From NCBI GenBank assembly GCA_002358875.1, contig DEPS01000158.1:8273-15968 (forward strand): a stretch of DNA of 7,696 nt, given 5' to 3'. Each line of letters starts with the position of its first letter. Position 1 is the stretch's first letter. The notes below the pieces were generated by a model that saw nothing but the letters and a program-made list of their open reading frames with translations, did no database searches and was not told the DNA's origin. A program made the translations under genes and the position numbers. Shown piece after piece: positions 1 to 6,072 of this stretch. The DNA comes from Lachnospiraceae bacterium UBA3386 (GTDB lineage: Bacteria > Bacillota > Clostridia > Lachnospirales > Lachnospiraceae).

Positions 1-1538
1 ATTCTACTTACAATATTACGTCTGTGTTCCATGCACAGATCTGTTGTGAGAAAAAACACCTCCTCCGGGCAGCACCGCTTTTTCAGTTCTTCAAACAGCT
101 TTCTCGCATGCCTTCTGAGATTAACGATTACGCAGCTACTACTGCTCTCTGTCATCTCTTCGGCAATCCGATACAGAGCCGTCTTTTCACTTGTTCTCCA
201 CTCCACTCTGGTTCTTGCAAGTTCTGCATACATAGACTTATTGTCAGGAATAATCTCCTTGGGTTTCCAAGTTATTTTTTTAATCGAATCAAAATCCGGC
301 TGAGTAGCTGTCGAAAAAACCATGGTACAACGGTATTTTTTGCACAGCTCATTAACTGCCTGTAAGGTAGAGACAGTCACATCGGCAGGAAGGCTTTGGG
401 CTTCATCAAATACGACAACACTGTTGGCAATATGATGCAGCTTCCGGCAGTCTGTCGGTTTATATGCAAATAGAGATTCAAAAAAACGAACAGAAGTCGT
501 TACGATAAAAGGTGCACTCCATCTCGCTGCATACTCTCGCTCCCTGTCATCCAGGTCCCTCTGGCTGTGATCCTCTAAGAGATACGGAAAAATCTTCCGA
601 TAAGTATCAGCATTTTGCTCTGTAAGCGTCAAAAATGGCAGGACGATAATGATCCGTTCCTTCTCTTTGGCGATACAATGACGAAGCGCAAAATGCAGCA
701 GCGCAAGTGTTTTCCCCACCCCTGTTGGTGCCGTAAGCGTAAACAGCCCTTCTTCATCGCTGTCTCCTACATCTCCACAGCGTTCGAAAACAAGATCCCT
801 GATTTCATTCAATCTTTTTTCAGAGCTGGAACCCTTTCGGATATTTTCACGATAAGAATACAGTTTTTCCAAAATTTTTCCGGCATCAAATTCAATAGAT
901 CCGGTTTCTTTCAGATAATTCGGATTCTCATCACTTGCGGAAATGCTATAGTCCGCATCGACAAGACAGGAAAAAACCATGCGGGTCTTCAGCATCTCAT
1001 TAATATCTACATCCTTTGTTTCATCGATAATGTTCCTCTCCGTCTCCCTAATACGGGGAATTCTAAACTCTGGAAAATCACTGCGAAACACATTAAACGC
1101 AGTACTATACTGAGCAGCTCCTGACAATGCACTGAACTTTCCATCCCTCTCAACAGGCTCATTGTATTTAAGATTATGTTCCAGTACAGATTTCAATTCG
1201 CCAAACTCAACGAGTCCTTTATGATGCCCACTGATTGCTTCCAATACACATCGGTAAGGTCTGGCTTTCTTTGTGAAATTATATAAAATGGCTGCACCGC
1301 AGATTGCATGGTCCACCCCGGAACCATACTTGTATTTTTCTATAATCCTTTTTTGAAACGAATCACTGTATTTTCCGAAATCATGCATCTGACCTGCAAG
1401 CCTTGCTTCCCTTTGACATCCTGTCTCAGCACCAAACACCTCTGCCAGCTCCGCCACTTTTTCAAGGTGTTCTTTTACAGTAGGCTGATGACCATCTGCC
1501 TGCTTCGATTTAGCATAGTAAACCTTCTCACTTTCCAT
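1..1538 (-). CDS. cas3: CRISPR-associated helicase/nuclease Cas3, HD domain fused (3' end outside window)
   Basis: Cas3 is the effector of type I CRISPR interference: recruited by Cascade to the R-loop, it nicks and unwinds target DNA with an SF2 helicase and degrades it with an N-terminal HD nuclease. I translated the minus strand by hand and found 512 uninterrupted residues up to the window edge. HD-domain signatures are H24, the H52-D53 pair in GQMHDFGK, H77 in GVDHA and H105-H106 in SGHHKG. Helicase signatures are Walker A TAPTGVGKT (K276), the DEAQ box at 378-381 and motif III STAT at 409-412; the second RecA domain begins before the edge. The ATG at 1538 has GGAGG six bases upstream (1545-1549) and an in-frame TAA further upstream, which fixes the start. 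Roughly the last third is missing. It is the first gene of its transcript, divergent from a WYL regulator, as in many type I-C loci; the subtype is inferred and Cascade genes would lie off the left edge. No frameshift or loss of a catalytic residue is visible. Confidence 0.95.
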   Translation of the reverse strand, partial: MESEKVYYAKSKQADGHQPTVKEHLEKVAELAEVFGAETGCQREARLAGQMHDFGKYSDSFQKRIIEKYKYGSGVDHAICGAAILYNFTKKARPYRCVLEAISGHHKGLVEFGELKSVLEHNLKYNEPVERDGKFSALSGAAQYSTAFNVFRSDFPEFRIPRIRETERNIIDETKDVDINEMLKTRMVFSCLVDADYSISASDENPNYLKETGSIEFDAGKILEKLYSYRENIRKGSSSEKRLNEIRDLVFERCGDVGDSDEEGLFTLTAPTGVGKTLALLHFALRHCIAKEKERIIIVLPFLTLTEQNADTYRKIFPYLLEDHSQRDLDDREREYAARWSAPFIVTTSVRFFESLFAYKPTDCRKLHHIANSVVVFDEAQSLPADVTVSTLQAVNELCKKYRCTMVFSTATQPDFDSIKKITWKPKEIIPDNKSMYAELARTRVEWRTSEKTALYRIAEEMTESSSSCVIVNLRRHARKLFEELKKRCCPEEVFFLTTDLCMEHRRNIVSR

Positions 1539-1572
1539 CTTCTTCCTCCGGTACCACGACAAAATCGTAAAG

Positions 1573-1606
1573 ACTTATATCATCGCTTCCGTCATACTTA
1601 TATTAT
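1573..1606. repeat. Pair of 11-bp direct repeats over the cas3 promoter (candidate operator)
   Basis: The sequence ACTTATATCAT at 1573-1583 recurs as ACTTATATTAT at 1596-1606 (10 of 11 identical). The start-to-start distance is 23 bp, close to two helical turns, so both copies present on about the same DNA face. The right copy overlaps the cas3 -10 box and the left copy lies just downstream of the predicted start site. This is the geometry of a repressor operator, and the adjacent divergent WYL regulator is the obvious candidate ligand. The region is AT-rich, so chance repetition cannot be excluded. Confidence 0.35.
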
Positions 1607-1631
1607 ACGTCTGTTTATGTCCGATTTTCAG
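1602..1631 (-). promoter_or_regulatory. Predicted sigma-A promoter of cas3
   Basis: On the minus strand there is a perfect -10 hexamer TATAAT (1602-1607). An 18-bp spacer separates it from CTGAAA (1626-1631), which matches four of six positions of the -35 consensus. Transcription would begin near 1595, giving a leader of about 57 nt before the cas3 ATG. The -10 box overlaps one of the two ACTTATAT direct repeats, so repression at this site is plausible. The -10 is strong and the -35 moderate; no experimental support is available. Confidence 0.55.
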
Positions 1632-1672
1632 GACTCAATTATAAGATCACCAAAAGAATAACTCGCTAGATA

Positions 1673-1681
1673 TGCTATACT
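1673..1681 (+). promoter_or_regulatory. Predicted extended -10 promoter of the WYL regulator gene
   Basis: TGCTATACT at 1673-1681 combines an extended -10 TG element with TATACT (five of six matches to TATAAT), 56 bp upstream of the ATG at 1738. No convincing -35 hexamer is present 16-18 bp upstream, where the sequence is A-rich, but extended -10 promoters often lack one. The start site would be near 1688. This promoter and the cas3 promoter point away from each other with their -10 boxes about 70 bp apart. Confidence 0.4.
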
Positions 1682-1737
1682 CAATGTAACGAACTGTTTT
1701 TTAGTGCTTTATTCATCACATCCTATGGAGGTTTCTT

Positions 1738-2748
1738 ATGGCATTAAAAAAGCACAAAGGAGATAATCAGAAATTAAAAATGCTTTACCTAAAAAAGATC
1801 TTCTCAGAAGAAACAGATGATCTTAATTCTCTCACTATATCGGAAATCATCTCCAAACTTTCTGCTTATGGTGTAAATGCAGACCGGAAAACTCTGTATC
1901 TCGACTTTGAGGAACTCCGAAACTATGGGATGGACATCATTACTGTCAAAAAAGGACGCCATTGGTATTATCATCTTGGAGAACGTGACTTCGAGCTTCC
2001 GGAAGTAAAACTCCTCGTCGATTCTGTTCAGTCAGCTAAATTTATTACAGATAAGAAATCTAAACAGCTGATAAAAAAACTCGAAGCTCTCGTCAGCAAT
2101 CACGAAGCGAAAATGCTTCACCGACAAGTGCTCCTTTCCGGCCGGGTTAAAACCATGAACGAAAGTATTTATTATAATGTCGACAAAATCCACCAGGCAA
2201 TCAGTTTAAAATGTCAGATACAATTTAAATACTTTCAATGGAACGTACAGAAAAAGATGGAACTTCGTAAAGATGGTGCCTGGTATCAAATCAGTCCCTG
2301 GCTGCTAACGTGTAATAACGAGAATTACTATCTTGCAGGCTATGATGAGGAAGAAGATAAGATCAAACATTATCGGGTTGACAAAATGAAAGATATCATC
2401 ATAACTGACAAAGTACGTATTGGTCAGAAACAGTTCAGTGCCATAAATGCTGCACTATACACCAGAAGTCTGTTTGGAATGTATAGCGGGACTGAAACTG
2501 CCGTCACCCTTGAAGCACAAAATGACATGGCAAATGTATTAATCGACCGTTTCGGAAGAAATATTAATATCGTTCCAATCAACGAAACTCATTTTAAAAC
2601 CACTGTAAATATTGCGGTCAGTAATCAATTCTTTGGATGGATCATGGCACTTGGTACTAAGGTAAAAATCACAGCTCCCGATACGACCGTGAAACAAATG
2701 AAAGATAATATCCAGATTCTTTCAGAGCAATATTCAGCGCAAAAATAA
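1738..2748 (+). CDS. WYL-domain transcriptional regulator divergent from cas3
   Basis: This 336-residue protein has the HTH-WYL-WCX layout of WYL regulators, cytoplasmic DNA-binding proteins whose WYL domain senses a ligand, often nucleic acid or a nucleotide. A winged helix-turn-helix occupies about residues 30-80 (TISEIISKL, then RKTLYLDFEEL as recognition helix). The WYL domain spans about 145-225, with the core NENYYLAGYD (first aromatic Tyr197 instead of Trp) and the conserved HYRVDKM at 211-217. A WCX-type C-terminal domain covers about 250-330 (FGWIMALGTKVKI). The ATG has GGAGG six bases upstream (1727-1731). WYL proteins are recurrent neighbours of CRISPR-Cas loci and some repress cas transcription or stimulate effectors; the divergent arrangement with cas3 suggests local control of the cas operon, which is inference. 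The stop codon falls inside the U-tract of the opposing terminator. Confidence 0.9.
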   Translation: MALKKHKGDNQKLKMLYLKKIFSEETDDLNSLTISEIISKLSAYGVNADRKTLYLDFEELRNYGMDIITVKKGRHWYYHLGERDFELPEVKLLVDSVQSAKFITDKKSKQLIKKLEALVSNHEAKMLHRQVLLSGRVKTMNESIYYNVDKIHQAISLKCQIQFKYFQWNVQKKMELRKDGAWYQISPWLLTCNNENYYLAGYDEEEDKIKHYRVDKMKDIIITDKVRIGQKQFSAINAALYTRSLFGMYSGTETAVTLEAQNDMANVLIDRFGRNINIVPINETHFKTTVNIAVSNQFFGWIMALGTKVKITAPDTTVKQMKDNIQILSEQYSAQK

Positions 2749-2797
2749 AAAAAACCGAAATTGTTTAAAACAGCCAAATAGTCTTAAACAATTCCGG
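2741..2797 (-). terminator. Rho-independent terminator of the licD-tagD-cotH transcript
   Basis: Arms at 2755-2771 and 2781-2797 form a 17-bp stem with a 9-nt loop. The only two imperfect positions are A-C mismatches in plus-strand RNA but G-U wobbles in minus-strand RNA, so the hairpin is fully paired only for minus-strand transcripts. In that direction it is followed by eight U, one A and five more U (complement of 2741-2754). On the plus side no U-tract follows. It lies 90 bp past the cotH stop codon and is convergent with the WYL gene. Confidence 0.9.
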
Positions 2798-2887
2798 GAA
2801 ACAACAAAACTGTATATAAATGCGTCTTAAATGGTGTGTATGATACAACAAACTTCAGGACGTTCAGTTACTTCTTACAGGATTTTC

Positions 2888-5464
2888 TCACCGCCTGCCG
2901 GTCAGCACGGGGATGGCCTCCTCCCTGTGGTCAAACCAACACAGGACGTTTCCATTGTTTCTTCTGCCGTAGGTGCAGTCCCGGCTCATATAGGGGACGC
3001 GGACTGCGTCCGGAGCAAGGCCTGTTTCCCTGTCCGGCGTAAGTGTAAGGATCTCGTTTTTTGACAGCATGAAGTTGCAGCTGCAGAGGGAATCCGCCTT
3101 TCCGGCTTCATTTTTACTTCCGCTGATGCGGCATGATTCTCCGGGCTGGAGGGTCTTCTTGGGGAGACGGAATTTCGTCGGCTCAGCCGGATCGTCGGAA
3201 ATACAGTAATGACCCAGGTCTGCTTCAGTCGTTCCCGCGTTGTAAAGCCTGATCCAGTCGTCGGAGCCGGCAGCAGAGATCTCAGCGATCAGGACGCGTT
3301 CCCCTTCCTCTCTCGAAGCTGCCGCGCGGACTGTGCAGATCCCGTCCTGAAGAAGGCTTCCGTCAACAATCAGGACATTTGTTTCTATATCACTGTTTTC
3401 TGCAGAGGGTAGGTTTTTCCCGTCTGCCAGGACCTTCTCCCCTTCTACGGGCTGTCCGTTGACCTCCCAGTGGTCAAATGTCCAGCCGGGCAGGGCTGAT
3501 GCCGTAAAACAGACCGGGACACCTTTATAGTAGGAACAGTCATATTCCTGATCCGGTGAAACCAGCATGTTGTTCCATGTCACCTCCACGCCCTTTGTGG
3601 TCCTGACAGACATGCGGTATTGCTGATCCAGTCCAAAGTAGTCAAGCAGGTCCTTTCTTATCCTGTCATTGTATCCGGCAACGGCTTTCGCTGCCATGTC
3701 GGCATCCTTTTCCACCAGCTCCATATATTCGGCGGTGAAAAGGGGACTGCATTCCTGCCTGGCCAGGGCAAAATCCTCCTCAAGAAGGGAAAGAACATGC
3801 TGCGTTTCAAAAGAAGTGTTCATCAGGTCGCACAGGATCGTGACCAGGCGGCTGCGGTATTCGTCCGCCTTCATGACATCCCGGAAACGGGATCCGTAGC
3901 CCCTTTTGATATTTTCCATCATGGAAACAAAGTTATCCGTCCCAAAGGCTTTTACTAAAGACGGATCCGGATCAAATGCCTTGTCGGAATCATAAAGCGT
4001 GAAGCGGATCCTTCCGTCTGTATATGGCCTTCCCGGAACGTAATCTCCCGTGTATCTCCATGCCTGCACATTGTTGCGCGGCCAGTCCAGATCATTGTCA
4101 AGAATATTGACCGCATAATACAGGAGGTAATCGTCCATGTCGACGGCAGCTTCGAGAGCCTTTCTGTTTTCTTCCTGCGTCAGGTCGGCAGCAAAAAGCT
4201 CCGTCACTTTCATTTTTCTGTAGACGCTGCTCTCCTTGCCTTTGTATTTTTCAATATGATCCGTATCCGGAAGATCAAATCTGTGAGAGAGCCATGAGCT
4301 GCTGAAGGTCGGTTCTGCTTCAGCAAGCATATAGAAAGTTCCGTTCAGATATACCTTACATGGGGCCGGCTCCGATACAGATCTGTAACCGCTCTGGGCG
4401 CCCAGCTGTCCCACAAGTGTCTCCCGGAAGGATCGTGTCACCTGGCTGCGGGCCCGCAGGCGCAGATGTGTATAGCATCCCACGTGGGCGCAGTCCGCCT
4501 GGGCGCAGTCCGCAAATATGTCAAAGGGAAAATGGCCGCCCTCTTCCCCCCAGGGAAGGCCTGCGTCCAGATTCAGGGATTTCTGATCCAGTCTTCTGGA
4601 CATTCCTCCGGAGACGGAAAGCCCTATGTTCTGTTCCATCACAAGGCCGCCTTTTGAGTCAAACACTGCCATATGGCAGGGCCGCACCCAGTCTTCTCCC
4701 TTCTTCATATAATTCCCATGATATTTAGTGCCGCCCTCCGCCAGCTCCCTGCCCCCGACGAGGATCCCCCTCTCGTAGTCATACAGCCCCTCGGGATCCG
4801 AGTCCAGGCAGAAAATATATTCATCCTGCCCCTGCAGAATATCCTTTCCGAATGCATATACAGCGCCCTGGGAGACCGTCGACTCGTCTTTTTGGCAGAG
4901 CCGGGCCCTCACTGTAACGACCCTGGTCTTAAACGCCGCGCACTGAGGATCATAGGAAGCTCCTGCCGTTTCACTTTCGTCAGAGCCGCCTGATGAAGGA
5001 GACGATGCCTCGACCTCCCCGTCTTTTTTTTCGGAGTTTTCCCCTGCCTGCTTCCCCACAGAGTCTGCGGCCGGCTCTTCCTTTAGTCCGCCTTCTGTTT
5101 CTTCCGGCTTTCCTGCAGAATCCTCATCCGCAGTCTGGATGGTTCCAGTGTCCGGCCCAAGATGCACAGGACCGTCATACCTCCTGGATGACTCCGACGG
5201 CTCCGTTCCGTCCACAGTATAATAGATGGCCGCTCCCTCCGGCAGCTTTCCGGGAGCCGTCAGCTCAAGGACGACTTCTTCTTCATAAAACCCGCTGCCG
5301 CAGGAAAAAACGACCGGGGATTCTCCATATCTCTGGATGTATCTTTCCAGTGTGTCAGGTTCCCGGTTTCCCCATTTTCCAAAAAAGTAAACAACTGCAA
5401 AAAGAATTACGGCGGACAGTAAAAGTCCGCCGCGTTTTCTCCAAATCACGTTTTTTCTATACAT
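2888..5464 (-). CDS. Membrane-anchored CotH-family protein kinase-like protein with CHB_HEX-like and lamin-tail domains
   Basis: An 858-residue secreted or surface protein. A short basic N-terminus and one hydrophobic segment (about 13-28) suggest an uncleaved signal anchor. A CHB_HEX-like Ig-fold starts near 50 (IYYTVDGTEPSESSRRYDGP at 80-99), is interrupted by an acidic, Ser/Glu/Gly-rich stretch (about 104-170), and resumes with TRVVTVRARL. The CotH kinase-like region covers about 245-610. It includes VYLNGTFYMLAE (371-382), NILDNDLDWPRNN (453-465, probable catalytic Asp/Asn) and LYDSDKAFD (490-498, probable metal-binding Asp pair). Then come an InlB-repeat-like segment (GWTFDHWEVNG, 660-670) and a lamin-tail domain (about 723-845; LIAEISAAGSDDWIRLYN). 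CotH proteins are atypical kinases, first known for phosphorylating spore coat proteins; vegetative clostridial homologues with lamin-tail domains are common and largely uncharacterised. The ATG has AGGG seven bases upstream. The gene follows licD and tagD-like on the same strand, so an envelope role is inferred; the substrate is unknown. Confidence 0.88.
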   Translation of the reverse strand: MYRKNVIWRKRGGLLLSAVILFAVVYFFGKWGNREPDTLERYIQRYGESPVVFSCGSGFYEEEVVLELTAPGKLPEGAAIYYTVDGTEPSESSRRYDGPVHLGPDTGTIQTADEDSAGKPEETEGGLKEEPAADSVGKQAGENSEKKDGEVEASSPSSGGSDESETAGASYDPQCAAFKTRVVTVRARLCQKDESTVSQGAVYAFGKDILQGQDEYIFCLDSDPEGLYDYERGILVGGRELAEGGTKYHGNYMKKGEDWVRPCHMAVFDSKGGLVMEQNIGLSVSGGMSRRLDQKSLNLDAGLPWGEEGGHFPFDIFADCAQADCAHVGCYTHLRLRARSQVTRSFRETLVGQLGAQSGYRSVSEPAPCKVYLNGTFYMLAEAEPTFSSSWLSHRFDLPDTDHIEKYKGKESSVYRKMKVTELFAADLTQEENRKALEAAVDMDDYLLYYAVNILDNDLDWPRNNVQAWRYTGDYVPGRPYTDGRIRFTLYDSDKAFDPDPSLVKAFGTDNFVSMMENIKRGYGSRFRDVMKADEYRSRLVTILCDLMNTSFETQHVLSLLEEDFALARQECSPLFTAEYMELVEKDADMAAKAVAGYNDRIRKDLLDYFGLDQQYRMSVRTTKGVEVTWNNMLVSPDQEYDCSYYKGVPVCFTASALPGWTFDHWEVNGQPVEGEKVLADGKNLPSAENSDIETNVLIVDGSLLQDGICTVRAAASREEGERVLIAEISAAGSDDWIRLYNAGTTEADLGHYCISDDPAEPTKFRLPKKTLQPGESCRISGSKNEAGKADSLCSCNFMLSKNEILTLTPDRETGLAPDAVRVPYMSRDCTYGRRNNGNVLCWFDHREEAIPVLTGRR
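4485..4513. repeat. 15-bp tandem duplication inside cotH
   Basis: A 15-bp unit beginning TGGGCGCAGTCC at 4485 is followed directly by a second copy at 4500-4513 (14 bases match before divergence). In the protein it gives ADCAQ followed by ADCAH near residues 318-327, adding a cysteine and keeping the frame. It looks like a recent slippage duplication within the CotH region. Confidence 0.7.
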
Positions 5465-5482
5465 GCTTTTTCCCTATAGGCA

Positions 5483-5498
5483 AAAACACCTGCAGGTG
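5483..5498 (-). other. Perfect 12-bp palindrome plus T-run just upstream of cotH
   Basis: CACCTGCAGGTG at 5487-5498 is a perfect palindrome. In minus-strand RNA it can form a four-pair stem with a UGCA loop, followed by five U (complement of 5482-5486), 23 nt before the cotH ATG. This could be a weak intrinsic terminator or attenuator, or a dimeric protein binding site. The stem is short, so a terminator role is only a possibility. Confidence 0.25.
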
Positions 5499-5647
5499 CG
5501 GAAAACCTTTTTCTCATTACAGAAATGCCGTTTTCACGCATCTGCTCCCGACTAGCCCTCTGTGCAGGCAGCGCGAAAAAACCTTTTTCCATTACAGAAG
5601 TACAGCTTTCGCGCATCTGATCCCGACAAGCCCTCTGTGCCGGCAGC
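5498..5647. repeat. Two tandem 75-bp imperfect repeat units in the tagD-cotH gap
   Basis: Copy 1 is 5498-5572 and copy 2 is 5573-5647, each exactly 75 bp. In the last 52 bp of the unit I count eight mismatches; in the first 23 bp the differences are small compensating length changes in A and T runs. Each unit also contains an inverted repeat. In copy 2, GCGCGAAA (5571-5578) pairs with TTTCGCGC (5607-5614). In copy 1, TGCGGAAAA pairs with TTTTCACGCA with one bulged base. The pair fills most of the 189 bp between the cytidylyltransferase stop and the cotH start. The 75-bp period is a multiple of three, so an open frame of 137 codons (5446-5859, minus) runs through it. I do not consider that frame a gene, since it overlaps tagD in another frame and has no ribosome binding site. 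Confidence 0.85.
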
Positions 5648-5653
5648 CCGGAT

Positions 5654-6061
5654 TCACTCCAGCGTCTCAAGTTGCTTTTTGATATCAGAAGAGCAGATTC
5701 CGGGGGTTCGGGGGAGAGGAATGACCTGTTTTCCGTGTTCCTCACACCACTTGACCGCCCGCTGGAAGCCCGCATGCTTCTGGTCACCGCCGATCGCGAA
5801 TATGTCAAAATCCACTTTGGGAAGGATGGTGTCCACATCCTCATAAGTGATGACCTCATCCACGACGCGGAGAGCCTTCACGAGGTCGATCCTCTGCTGT
5901 GTCGTATAAAGGACTTTAGCATCAGGTTTTGTCTTAAGAATGCTGTCTCCGTCCTGGACAGCGACGATCAGGTAGTCGCCAAGCTTTTTGGCGTTTTCAA
6001 ACAGGCGCAGGTGCCCCAGGTGGAAGTAATCAAAAACGCCTACTGTAATTACTTTTTTCAT
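5654..6061 (-). CDS. tagD: TagD/LicC-like cytidylyltransferase (CDP-alcohol or CDP-amine forming)
   Basis: The 135-residue product has the full length of the small cytidylyltransferase family, which condenses CTP with glycerol 3-phosphate (TagD), phosphocholine or phosphoethanolamine to give a CDP-activated headgroup. The nucleotide-binding start is MKKVITVGVFDYFHLGH, with the signature HxGH at 14-17. The C-terminal signature RTPGICSSDIKKQL (118-131) corresponds to the RTxGISTT motif. The middle reads GGDQKHAGFQ rather than the GDDW-type segment of classical TagD, so glycerol 3-phosphate specificity is not assured and the symbol is a family label. I chose the ATG at 6061 because MKK-VIT is the usual family start; GAGG in the licD stop region precedes it by nine bases. 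A GTG at 6076, overlapping the licD stop by four bases, is an alternative adding five residues. It follows licD by 11 bp, so it probably supplies the activated donor used by LicD. Confidence 0.9.
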   Translation of the reverse strand: MKKVITVGVFDYFHLGHLRLFENAKKLGDYLIVAVQDGDSILKTKPDAKVLYTTQQRIDLVKALRVVDEVITYEDVDTILPKVDFDIFAIGGDQKHAGFQRAVKWCEEHGKQVIPLPRTPGICSSDIKKQLETLE

Positions 6062-6072
6062 CGGCAAAATCC

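Noticed and set aside
24..1661. Plus-strand open frames over the cas3 region (24-365, 31-303, 615-1124, 1308-1661)
   Set aside because: They are antisense to a continuous cas3 reading frame with all expected motifs, lack ribosome binding sites and show no recognisable domain.
2755..2797. Bidirectional terminator serving the WYL gene as well
   Set aside because: On the plus strand the stem has two A-C mismatches and no U-run follows the right arm, so only the minus-strand role is supported.
5498..5647. CRISPR-like repeat array
   Set aside because: The two units are adjacent without spacers, 75 bp long and only about 85 percent identical in their alignable part, unlike a CRISPR array. No other CRISPR array was seen in the window.
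4993..5682. 229-codon plus-strand open frame over the cotH N-terminus and the 75-bp repeats
   Set aside because: Shadow frame with Pro/Arg/Ser/Phe-rich composition typical of antisense reading of a GC-rich gene; its repetitive tail simply reflects the DNA tandem repeat.
5446..5859. 137-codon minus-strand open frame running from inside tagD-like through the tandem repeats into cotH
   Set aside because: It overlaps two well-supported genes in another frame, has no ribosome binding site, and its 25-residue repeat follows from a 75-bp DNA repeat whose length happens to be divisible by three.
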